Assembly: GCA_001783035.1 (NCBI GenBank)
Contig: MFQK01000002.1
Span: 1 to 8,803 of the forward strand
DNA from: Candidatus Magasanikbacteria bacterium RIFCSPLOWO2_02_FULL_44_11
Lineage (GTDB): Bacteria; Patescibacteriota; Patescibacteriia; Magasanikbacterales; GWA2-37-8
Direction: 5' to 3'
Length of the DNA: 8,803 nt
Shown: positions 1 to 5,400 of the stretch, piece by piece
How the letters are laid out: each line of letters begins with the position of its first letter
Position numbering within the stretch: position 1 is the first letter of the stretch
Notes under the pieces: model-generated
What the model was told of the DNA's origin: nothing
The model's database searches: none
The model's input: only the letters and a program-made list of their open reading frames with translations
Made by a program: the position numbers and the translations under genes

Positions 1-101
1 TGGACTTCATTCTCGCTCGCAATCTGCGAAACGGTCTGGTTACCGTTTAAAGCGGACAGAGCAATGTGGGCTTTTTGGTTGGGGGTAAATTGTTTACGCA
101 T
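1..101 (-). CDS. IS3-family transposase OrfA, N-terminal fragment
   Basis: The minus strand from ATG at 101 reads through the window edge without a stop, giving 33 codons that begin MRKQFTPNQKAHIALSALNG and continue through a Q-T-V-S-Q-I-A-S stretch. This is the typical N-terminus of IS3/IS911-type OrfA: a basic start with FT.xQK, then the first helices of the helix-turn-helix that binds the element's terminal repeats. In IS3 elements OrfA is normally joined to the DDE integrase OrfB by programmed frameshifting; OrfB would lie left of position 1. A consensus -10 (TATAAT) ends 8 nt before the ATG, so the mRNA would be almost leaderless. The gene is cut by the window edge, so I cannot tell whether the element is intact. 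Confidence 0.8.
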   Translation of the reverse strand, partial: MRKQFTPNQKAHIALSALNGNQTVSQIASENEV

Positions 102-103
102 AG

Positions 104-120
104 GGTGGTATTATACCACC
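104..120 (-). promoter_or_regulatory. Palindromic -10 region of the IS transposase promoter
   Basis: A perfect inverted repeat with 8-bp arms GGTGGTAT and ATACCACC flanks a single central base. On the minus strand it contains TATAAT (complement of 110-115), a consensus -10 placed 8 nt before the OrfA start codon. I see no good -35 at 16-18 bp (the 17-bp position reads CCTATT). The overlap of a palindrome with a -10 box suggests an operator where a dimeric repressor, possibly OrfA, could block its own promoter. That role is inferred. Confidence 0.45.
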
Positions 121-160
121 AATTTGTATCTTAATAGGTTGTCTCGTTTTCCCAGACCAT

Positions 161-331
161 TATAGTTTGCTATCTCTAACGGGGTGTACAGAACGGCTGA
201 AAAAAGATATAATAAAACTCATTATTGATGAAGTGGTGATTGAGGGCGAGAGCGTCAAGATTTTTGCCACCATCCCTCTGCCGAATAAGATTCATGAACG
301 GGAAATGTACAAAACTGACATTCTCGGTATT
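161..331 (+). pseudogene. Possible C-terminal remnant of a serine recombinase
   Basis: The plus strand is open here and reads ERLKKDIIKLIIDEVVIEGE followed by S-V-K-I-F-A-T-I-P-L-P. A charged helix, then a D-E-V-V-I-E-G-E strand and an I-P-L/I ending, is the pattern at the very C-terminus of many large serine recombinases/resolvases. Nothing upstream of this tail remains: the IS end stops at about 159. No stop codon occurs before the frame reaches mnmA, so a long fused reading frame exists, but residues after about 331 look like translated intergenic DNA and hairpins. The best reading is a recombinase gene disrupted by the IS, with only its tail left. The match is by eye and short, so confidence is low. 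Confidence 0.35.
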
Positions 332-358
332 TTTAATGCTGGGGCCACATTAGGCCCG

Positions 359-400
359 GTTCAGCCCATGAGATATATAAAATTATCTCACGGGCTAAAC
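359..400 (-). repeat. Long imperfect hairpin upstream of mnmA (hairpin 1)
   Basis: Arms 359-375 and 384-400 pair over 17 positions around an 8-nt loop. The core arms are AGCCCATGAGATA and TATCTCACGGGCT. The two mismatches (C362/A397 and A368/C391) are A·C on the plus strand but become G·U wobbles on the minus strand, so minus-strand RNA would be fully paired. No gene covers it apart from the spurious extension of the mnmA frame, and neither strand has a T run after it, so it is not a simple terminator. It resembles the hairpin at 445-476. Confidence 0.6.
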
Positions 401-409
401 GAAACGAAT

Positions 410-1543
410 ATGACGAGAATTTGGAATAAACACAAACAATTTCACCCCGTTAGAAATAACAGATTTTCTAACAGGGCAGATGCCCCTCTTAAAAGAAAGG
501 TTTTCGTATGTCTGTCCGGCGGGGTTGATTCGTCAGTCGTCGCTTCGATTTTGGTTGCTTCAAAAAAATACGATGTGACAGCAGCGTACATGTTAAACTA
601 CGATAATAAACAGAAAGGCGCGGAAAGCTGTTGGTTGCCGGATTATCGTGATGCTTTGCGCGTAGCGGCTCATTTGGGGATACCATTAATGAAATTAAAC
701 TTTACGAAAGAGTACCAAGAACAGGTGCTCGATTATATGTATCAGGAATATGAGGTAGGTCGCACGCCGAATCCCGATGTGTTGTGTAACAAGTTTATTA
801 AATTTGGGAGTTGGCTCGACAAAGCGCGCGAGCTTGGTTTTGATTATATCGCGACCGGACATTACGCTAAAATAAAAAAGGACCGCGCGGGTTGGCATAT
901 GATGGCGGTCAAAGATACTAATAAAGACCAGACGTATTTTTTGCACCAACTTAATCAGGAACAATTGAGTCGGACCATGTTTCCGATTAGCGCTTATACT
1001 AAACCGCAAGTGCGAAAACTCGCCGAGAAGTTTGGTTTGCCAACAGCCGAAAAGCAAGAAAGTATGGGTATTTGTTTTGTGGGCGAGGTGCCAATGAAAG
1101 AATTTTTGGAAAAGAAAATTAAACCCAAGCCGGGGACGATCGTATCTTCAAAAGGCGATGTTCTTGGAAAGCATGACGGTTTGCCATTTTATACCATTGG
1201 CCAGCGGTCTATAGGTATAAAACTTGGAGATAAACCGCTGTTTGTGGTCGAGAAGCGGACCGAAACCAATGAATTAGTGGTCGGCGACGAGTCTGACCCG
1301 CTTTTGTTTAAGCAGGTAGTATTGGTTACCGATGTCCATTGGATCAGTGGACAAGCGCCGCAATTTCCATTACAATGCGAAGTGCGATTACGTCATCGCC
1401 AAGAATTGCAAAAGGCGACCGTGGTGAAGCATAACGCCAATATTATTCTCACTTTCCACAAGCCACAGCGCGCGGTCACACCAGGACAGTTCGCGGTGGT
1501 TTACAAAGCCGGCGAATGTTTAGGTGGTGGAGTGGTCGCGTAG
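410..1543 (+). CDS. mnmA: tRNA-specific 2-thiouridylase MnmA
   Basis: MnmA makes the 2-thio group of U34 in tRNA(Lys), tRNA(Glu) and tRNA(Gln). It adenylates the base with ATP and transfers persulfide sulfur that comes from a cysteine desulfurase. Numbering from ATG 410 (377 aa; family usually about 350-380): the PP-loop SGGVDSS is at 36-42, the first catalytic cysteine is C126 in NPDVLCN, the tRNA-facing ATGHYA motif follows, and the second is C222 in SMGICFVG. The central and C-terminal beta domains (IGQR, then PGQFAVVY near the end) are complete. The frame stays open upstream to 167, but those residues look like a recombinase tail and hairpin sequence. ATG 410 is the last standard in-frame start before the PP-loop, yet it still leaves about 30 unusual residues, part of them encoded by a hairpin. 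It has no Shine-Dalgarno. The product is certain; the start is not. Confidence 0.93.
   Translation: MTRIWNKHKQFHPVRNNRFSNRADAPLKRKVFVCLSGGVDSSVVASILVASKKYDVTAAYMLNYDNKQKGAESCWLPDYRDALRVAAHLGIPLMKLNFTKEYQEQVLDYMYQEYEVGRTPNPDVLCNKFIKFGSWLDKARELGFDYIATGHYAKIKKDRAGWHMMAVKDTNKDQTYFLHQLNQEQLSRTMFPISAYTKPQVRKLAEKFGLPTAEKQESMGICFVGEVPMKEFLEKKIKPKPGTIVSSKGDVLGKHDGLPFYTIGQRSIGIKLGDKPLFVVEKRTETNELVVGDESDPLLFKQVVLVTDVHWISGQAPQFPLQCEVRLRHRQELQKATVVKHNANIILTFHKPQRAVTPGQFAVVYKAGECLGGGVVA
445..476 (-). repeat. Long hairpin inside the 5' end of mnmA (hairpin 2)
   Basis: Arms CCCCGTTAGAAA (445-456) and TTTCTAACAGGG (465-476) pair at 11 of 12 positions around an 8-nt loop. The only mismatch, C448/A473, is a G·U wobble on the minus strand. 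Arm pattern and loop length match the hairpin at 359-400 (CCC, then TGAGATA or GTTAGAAA), so the two seem to belong to one family. From memory, palindromes built on CCCGTTAGAAA/TTTCTAACGGG are scattered through Parcubacteria genomes; I cannot verify this here. Read in the mnmA frame it encodes H-P-V-R-N-N-R-F-S-N-R. Confidence 0.6.
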
Positions 1544-1707
1544 AAATATGATTCATGGTTTGAAACAAATATCAGCGTCAGGCGCGCTTTACAGGCTAAG
1601 GGTGATATCGACCGCATTCCAGCAAGCCTTATACCAGAGGTAACAGTCAAAATGCCAACTTCAACATATAGTATAAATACGCCTGCAAAGTAACCATAGT
1701 AATTGAT

Positions 1708-2181
1708 ATGCTGTTTACACATCCAGTTATAGCGAACCTAATATTTCATTGGGCATTTTTTGTCGCTATTTCCCTTATTATTTTTTTGGTCTATTTTAAG
1801 AAAAAAGATTTCAATTTTGTTACAACGTTTACAGACAGTTTACTTCTCTCCTATTCATTTGGCATTGTATTGAATTTTCTGGCAGTTGTTGTAGCAATTC
1901 TTTTGCCAGGCCATATTCTTACCTTCGCTGCTAAAACTGCGGACTCAATGTATTACTCCTATTTCTCAGTATTTTCAATTTGGTTTGTGTTTTGGTATTT
2001 GATGGGTATCCCCCTAGCATTCCTTTTTAAAGGAATCTCTAGACGTTCACATTTATTTAAAACTTCCTTGATTATAAGCTTCGTCGTTTTTGTAATTTTT
2101 TCTGTGGGAGTTATTGGTATTAATAAATTACGAAATTATTATAAGTCTTGTCCGCAAAGTTTTGTATGTCAACGAGTATGA
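1708..2181 (+). CDS. Hypothetical four-helix membrane protein
   Basis: I do not recognise this family. The 157-aa product is very hydrophobic, with four likely membrane segments at about 8-30, 43-71, 84-108 and 118-139, and a short C-terminal tail with two cysteines (C148, C154). A basic KKK after the first segment and K-G-I-S-R-R after the third would sit on the cytoplasmic side. There is no signal peptidase site, lipobox or recognisable catalytic motif. Its codons are richer in A/T than those of mnmA and alaS, partly because hydrophobic codons are T-rich. Its TGA stop overlaps the preferred alaS ATG as ATGA, so it is probably the upstream gene of an alaS unit. The start has no Shine-Dalgarno. 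An AT-rich stretch with TATAGT/TATAAA at 1667-1677 might be a -10, but I see no -35. Confidence 0.65.
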   Translation: MLFTHPVIANLIFHWAFFVAISLIIFLVYFKKKDFNFVTTFTDSLLLSYSFGIVLNFLAVVVAILLPGHILTFAAKTADSMYYSYFSVFSIWFVFWYLMGIPLAFLFKGISRRSHLFKTSLIISFVVFVIFSVGVIGINKLRNYYKSCPQSFVCQRV

Positions 2182-4031
2182 TTTCTTCGAAAGAATTACG
2201 ACAAAAATATTTAGATTTTTTTAAGACGAAAGGGCATGAGATTTTGCCGTCGGCATCTTTGATTCCGGAAAATGATCCGACAGTACTTTTCACGACCGCG
2301 GGTATGCATCCGCTCGTGCCGTTTTTGATTGGCGAAAAACATCCGGCGGGGAGTCGGCTCGCGAATGTCCAAAAATGTGTTCGTACAGGTGATATTGATG
2401 AAACGGGCGATTTGAGTCATCTTACGTTTTTTGAAATGCTTGGCAACTGGTCTTTGGGTGATTATTTCAAAAAAGAAGCTATCGAATGGAGCTGGGAATT
2501 TTTGGCTTCACCCAAATGGCTCGGGTTGGACAAGAAAAAATTAGCGGTGTCGGTTTTCGCCGGTGATAAAGATGCCCCCAAAGATGAAGAGTCGGCCGCA
2601 ATCTGGAAAAGTCTTGGTGTACCCGACGACCGAATCGCCTATTTACCCAAGAAAAATAATTGGTGGGGCCCGGCCGGACAAACCGGCCCATGTGGTCCCG
2701 ATACCGAAATGTTTTATTGGAAAGGTTTAGCGCAAGAATTTCCACCAGCCGGATCCAACCCCGAAAACGACGAAGATAACTGGCTCGAGATTTGGAACGA
2801 CGTCTTCATGCAATATAACAAGACGAAAGAAGGAAAATTCGAATCGCTCAAACAAAAAAATGTCGATACCGGCATGGGGTTAGAGCGCACCCTAATGGTG
2901 CTCAACGGTAAAGCGGACGTCTTCCAGGTGGATACGTTTTGGCCGATTATCCAAAAAATTCAAGACATTACCGGTCGCGAGTATATAGAAAGCAAGGAAG
3001 TGACCCGATCGATGCGCATTGTCGCCGACCATATTCGCACCGCGACGATGATCATTGGCGACGACAGAGGAATCGCTCCGAGCAACGTGGATCAGGGCTA
3101 TATTGTGCGCCGTCTCATCCGTCGCGCTGTCCGTCATGGCCGTTTGTTGGGTCTCAAGGAAAATTTTACATCACACATTGCCGAAGAAGTAATTAGGATT
3201 TTTGGAGATATCTATAAAGAAGTAGCCAGGAACAAAAAGTTTGTTATAACGGAGATGGCGGCCGAAGAAACGAAGTTTAGGGACACGGTCGAGCAAGGTC
3301 TTAAGGAATTTGAAAAATTAGTGGCCGGTTTCAAAATAGCTTTTGAAAAAACTGGCCAGGCCGTCAAAGAAATTTCCGGTAAGCAAGCTTTCAAGCTCTA
3401 CGATACGTATGGTTTTCCGTTAGAAATGACGCAGGAGCTTGCCGCTGAAAATAATCTCACCGTAGACGTGACGGGTTTTAATGATGCTTTCAAAAAGCAT
3501 CAGGAGTTGTCACGCGCCGGCGCGGAGCAGAAATTTGCCGGCGGGCTGGCCGATCATAGTGAAATGTCCACGAAATATCATACCGCTACACATTTGCTGC
3601 AGGCCACGTTACAAAAAGTTCTCGGGCCGCACGCTATACAAAGGGGGAGTAATATCACTCAAGAACGCTTGCGTTTTGACTTTACGCAACCGCAAAAAAT
3701 GACCGCCGAAGAAATCAAACAAACCGAAGATCTTATCAATGCCGCGATTAAAAAAGATTATCCCGTGAGTTGGCAAGAAATGCCTTTTGAAAAAGCGAAA
3801 GAACTTGGCGCGATCGGACTTTTTGAAGACAAATATCAATCGCTGGTGAAAGTGTACACAGTTGGCGACACCAAACAAAAAGCTGAAGCCGATCCAAAAA
3901 GTGCCACTTATAGCCGTGAAGTCTGCGGCGGACCGCATGTCGAGCACATCGGAACGCTCGGTAAATTTAAGATTGTCAAAGAGGAGGCAGTCAGTGCCGG
4001 TGTCCGACGAATTAAAGCTATTTTAGAGTAA
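2178..4031 (+). CDS. alaS: Alanyl-tRNA synthetase without C-terminal C-Ala domain
   Basis: This class II synthetase charges tRNA(Ala) with alanine and hydrolyses mischarged Ser/Gly-tRNA(Ala). From ATG 2178 it has 617 aa. The N-terminus MISSKELRQKYLDFFKTKGH is the family signature; the catalytic core includes V-Q-K-C-V-R-T-G-D and T-F-F-E-M-L-G-N-W-S, and the middle tRNA-recognition domain includes V-R-R-L-I-R-R-A-V-R-H. The editing domain keeps all four zinc ligands: H468 and H472 (HTATH), C583 and H587 (CGGPH). The protein ends right after V-R-R-I-K-A-I, where most bacterial enzymes (about 870 aa) continue into the C-Ala/DHHA1 domain. The shortened form is, to my knowledge, usual in CPR bacteria. 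ATG 2178 overlaps the upstream stop (ATGA) and matches the family start; ATG 2166 is the alternative, and TTG 2148 would add an atypical tail. Confidence 0.96.
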   Translation: MISSKELRQKYLDFFKTKGHEILPSASLIPENDPTVLFTTAGMHPLVPFLIGEKHPAGSRLANVQKCVRTGDIDETGDLSHLTFFEMLGNWSLGDYFKKEAIEWSWEFLASPKWLGLDKKKLAVSVFAGDKDAPKDEESAAIWKSLGVPDDRIAYLPKKNNWWGPAGQTGPCGPDTEMFYWKGLAQEFPPAGSNPENDEDNWLEIWNDVFMQYNKTKEGKFESLKQKNVDTGMGLERTLMVLNGKADVFQVDTFWPIIQKIQDITGREYIESKEVTRSMRIVADHIRTATMIIGDDRGIAPSNVDQGYIVRRLIRRAVRHGRLLGLKENFTSHIAEEVIRIFGDIYKEVARNKKFVITEMAAEETKFRDTVEQGLKEFEKLVAGFKIAFEKTGQAVKEISGKQAFKLYDTYGFPLEMTQELAAENNLTVDVTGFNDAFKKHQELSRAGAEQKFAGGLADHSEMSTKYHTATHLLQATLQKVLGPHAIQRGSNITQERLRFDFTQPQKMTAEEIKQTEDLINAAIKKDYPVSWQEMPFEKAKELGAIGLFEDKYQSLVKVYTVGDTKQKAEADPKSATYSREVCGGPHVEHIGTLGKFKIVKEEAVSAGVRRIKAILE

Positions 4032-4062
4032 TAATAAGTAGCTATCATGTTTTGAGCGGGTT

Positions 4063-4102
4063 CGACGACCTCAATTGTCGCCCTGGGGCCTCGCGGCCGA
4101 GG
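4063..4102 (+). other. GC-rich hairpins before the GtrA gene, covering its GAGG
   Basis: The alaS-gtrA gap is much more GC-rich than its surroundings. It holds CGAC/GTCG (4063-4066 with 4077-4080, 10-nt loop) and a tight hairpin CCTCG-CGGC-CGAGG (4089-4102). The second stem pairs GAGG at 4099-4102, the only Shine-Dalgarno-like bases before the ATG at 4115, 12 nt downstream. It could limit translation or simply be a relic; there is no T run, so it is not a terminator for alaS. Confidence 0.3.
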
Positions 4103-4114
4103 AAAGCGAAAAAT

Positions 4115-4588
4115 ATGATAGATACGATTTATATGGTTAGAAAATTATTTAATCACACCTGGTCGCTGCGCAAAGAGTTTGCGAAGTATTTTATTATCGG
4201 TTTTACTTCGTTTGTTCTCGACTTGGGTAGTTTGTATGTCTTTAAGGAATTTTTGCATCTCAAACCGTATGTAGCGGTGACGATCAATCAACTCTTTATC
4301 CTCAACTACGTTTTTTTCATGAACAAACACTGGGCGTTCCGAGCGGGTGGAGTGACCCATAGACAAATGATAAAGTTCGCCGTCCTGGCCGGCTTCAACT
4401 ATGTTTTCTCGGTCGCGTGGATGTGGTTTTTTACCGAATTTATCAAAATTCGTTTTATCCATCCGGAGTACGGCTATTTATTCATTCGTACCGCCAATGT
4501 CGTCCTCGCGGTAGCTTGGAATTTTTTCCTGTATAAATATTGGATCTACCGCGAAGATGTAAGTGCTGGTGCTATACAAAAGACGTAA
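4115..4588 (+). CDS. GtrA-family membrane protein
   Basis: The GtrA family consists of small four-helix membrane proteins. Some members are thought to flip or pass polyprenyl-phosphate-linked sugars across the membrane for glycosylation of surface polymers, but most are uncharacterised. From ATG 4115 the product has 157 aa, normal for the family, with membrane segments at about 24-46, 50-70, 86-108 and 120-141. The two family signature stretches are present: N-Y-V-F-F-M-N-K-H-W-A-F after helix 2 and W-N-F-F-L-Y-K-Y-W-I-Y at the end of helix 4. The frame extends upstream to a TTG at 4052, but that region is GC-rich hairpin DNA and gives a non-family extension, so I chose ATG 4115; ATG 4133 is also possible. 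No glycosyltransferase is next to it, so the substrate cannot be guessed. Confidence 0.85.
   Translation: MIDTIYMVRKLFNHTWSLRKEFAKYFIIGFTSFVLDLGSLYVFKEFLHLKPYVAVTINQLFILNYVFFMNKHWAFRAGGVTHRQMIKFAVLAGFNYVFSVAWMWFFTEFIKIRFIHPEYGYLFIRTANVVLAVAWNFFLYKYWIYREDVSAGAIQKT
4547..4562 (+). repeat. Imperfect 16-bp direct repeat, left copy
   Basis: TACCGCGAAGATGTAA lies near the 3' end of the GtrA gene, where it encodes Y-R-E-D-V. It matches 14 of 16 bases at 6159-6174. The two copies bracket the small ORF and the tandem DUF2268-like genes. Confidence 0.35.
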
Positions 4589-4609
4589 TTCCTGCTACCC
4601 TTTGCTTAA

Positions 4610-4627
4610 CTCGCAAATGGTTGCGAG
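4610..4627 (+). other. Perfect 7-bp hairpin upstream of the small ORF
   Basis: CTCGCAA (4610-4616) and TTGCGAG (4621-4627) form a perfect stem around the tetraloop ATGG. It lies 6 nt before the AAGGAG of the small ORF. No T run follows, so it is not an intrinsic terminator for the GtrA gene. It could protect the mRNA 5' end or modulate ribosome access; neither can be shown here. Confidence 0.4.
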
Positions 4628-4645
4628 CTAAACAAGGAGAAAGCC

Positions 4646-4714
4646 GTGGCGCACAGTAAAACGAGCAAGGGAAGCTGGTTCGGCAATCGCGACAAGCACG
4701 AGAAGGAGCATTGA
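4646..4714 (+). CDS. Small ORF, 22 aa, with a strong Shine-Dalgarno
   Basis: I do not recognise the product. A GTG start is preceded at 6-nt spacing by AAGGAG (4634-4639), the only textbook ribosome-binding site in this window. The 22 residues begin MAHSKTSKGSWFGNRDKHEK and end E-H before TGA. The peptide is very polar, with 7 acidic or basic residues in the last 9, a central G-S-W-F-G-N, no hydrophobic segment and no cysteine. The start loosely recalls small KGG-type stress proteins, but there is no KGG repeat. It ends 18 nt before the first DUF2268-like gene, so it could be a leader peptide, a small partner protein, or a fragment of a longer protein cut by the stop. The evidence for translation is the Shine-Dalgarno and spacing only. 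Confidence 0.45.
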   Translation: MAHSKTSKGSWFGNRDKHEKEH

Positions 4715-4732
4715 TCCGCAATCTTCTAAAAT

Positions 4733-5386
4733 ATGAACAAGGTTACCATTTACGTATTAGCCAACGATCCGCAATTGCGCCCGTATGCGCACGTAATAAA
4801 AAAAGAAGCGTCCGAAGCCGTCCGAATAATTGCTGCACTTATTCCGTTGACGGAAGTCGATATTGTTATTATGCATAGTCCGGGGAATATTGCTTTTGGT
4901 GTAACAAGTGGAACAGCAAATGGTAAGCATCGGGTAACTATTGCCTTAAACGGTAAGCACAAACATTTTAAAAAACGCCTTCGTGTTGATTTACGAAAAT
5001 CACTCGCACACGGGCTGTATCATTCTGTAAGAATGCAAAAAAATGGATATTACCATACGTTGGTTGATGATATTATCGGTGAAGGATTGGCAATCCACTT
5101 TGAGATAGAGGTTGCTGGTAGTAAGCCGCCAACATGTTACGTATCTCTCAAAAACGAAGCATTTGCAAAGATTGTGGCGCGAGCAAAAAAAGAATTTTAT
5201 TCGGTAGATTTTGATTATGACGATTGGTTCCATGGTTCAAAAAAACGCACTATACCGCGATTTACTGGGTATAGTATTGGTTATCATTTAATAAAGAGAT
5301 TGCTTAAGGCGAACCCTGGTTTAGCGCCATCGCACCTGGTGGCCAAAAAATCTAAAAAGTTGGTTGACGAGATAGCACTTTTGTAA
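4733..5386 (+). CDS. DUF2268-like protein with HGxxH in place of HExxH, copy 1
   Basis: The 217-aa product resembles DUF2268, a family predicted to be zinc-dependent proteases. The matching pattern is: an H-x-x-x-H motif after L-R-K-S-L-A (H93-G94-L95-Y96-H97), then V-R-M-Q, then T-L-V-D-D-I-I-G-E-G-L-A-I-H-F-E with the presumed third zinc ligand E117, then D-D-W-F-H-G-S, I-P-R-F-T-G-Y-S-I-G-Y and a helical C-terminus. The catalytic glutamate of HExxH is glycine (codon GGG at 5012-5014, one base from GAG). Both histidines and E117 remain, so zinc could still bind, but normal peptide hydrolysis is unlikely. There is no signal peptide or membrane segment, so it should be cytoplasmic. The start ATG 4733 has no Shine-Dalgarno. 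It is about 55% identical to the next gene and 14 nt from it; the two surely arose by tandem duplication. Its function is unknown. Confidence 0.75.
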   Translation: MNKVTIYVLANDPQLRPYAHVIKKEASEAVRIIAALIPLTEVDIVIMHSPGNIAFGVTSGTANGKHRVTIALNGKHKHFKKRLRVDLRKSLAHGLYHSVRMQKNGYYHTLVDDIIGEGLAIHFEIEVAGSKPPTCYVSLKNEAFAKIVARAKKEFYSVDFDYDDWFHGSKKRTIPRFTGYSIGYHLIKRLLKANPGLAPSHLVAKKSKKLVDEIALL

Positions 5387-5400
5387 ATTTCCATTACGTT

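Larger units (their letters stand above)
1..159 (-). mobile_element. IS3-family insertion sequence, one end only
   Basis: This is the left (orfA) end of an insertion sequence lying on the minus strand; the rest is outside the window. The minus strand encodes an IS3-type OrfA start, with 58 nt between its ATG and the proposed outer edge. Read inward on the minus strand from 159, the end begins TGGTCTGGGAAAACGAG, which fits the general form of IS3 terminal repeats (TG at the tip, 20-40 nt long). The exact edge is inferred, because the other terminal repeat and the target duplication cannot be seen. It abuts what looks like the tail of a recombinase gene, which suggests insertion into that gene. 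Confidence 0.6.

Noticed and set aside
167..409. Reading the open frame from 167 as the true N-terminus of a 458-aa MnmA
   Set aside because: MnmA starts just before the PP-loop. The extra residues match a recombinase tail and translated hairpins rather than any MnmA domain.
1544..1707. tRNA gene, terminator or promoter between mnmA and the membrane protein
   Set aside because: I found no cloverleaf and no hairpin with a T run. TATAGT/TATAAA near 1667-1677 lacks a matching -35.
2148..2177. alaS starting at TTG 2148
   Set aside because: It adds residues not found in AlaRS, while ATG 2178 gives the family N-terminus and an ATGA overlap with the upstream stop.
2892..3196. Overlapping minus- and plus-strand ORFs inside alaS
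   Set aside because: They lie within a well-conserved synthetase frame and show no recognisable protein features.
4052..4114. GtrA protein starting at TTG 4052
   Set aside because: The added residues come from a GC-rich hairpin region and do not fit the GtrA family start; ATG 4115 gives normal length.
3630..4580. Shared GCTATACAAA at two places, in alaS and at the GtrA 3' end
   Set aside because: It is a ten-base match with no similarity beyond it, expected by chance in a window of this size.
4610..4627. Terminator for the GtrA gene
   Set aside because: The stem is perfect, but no T run follows it; A-rich sequence and a Shine-Dalgarno come next.
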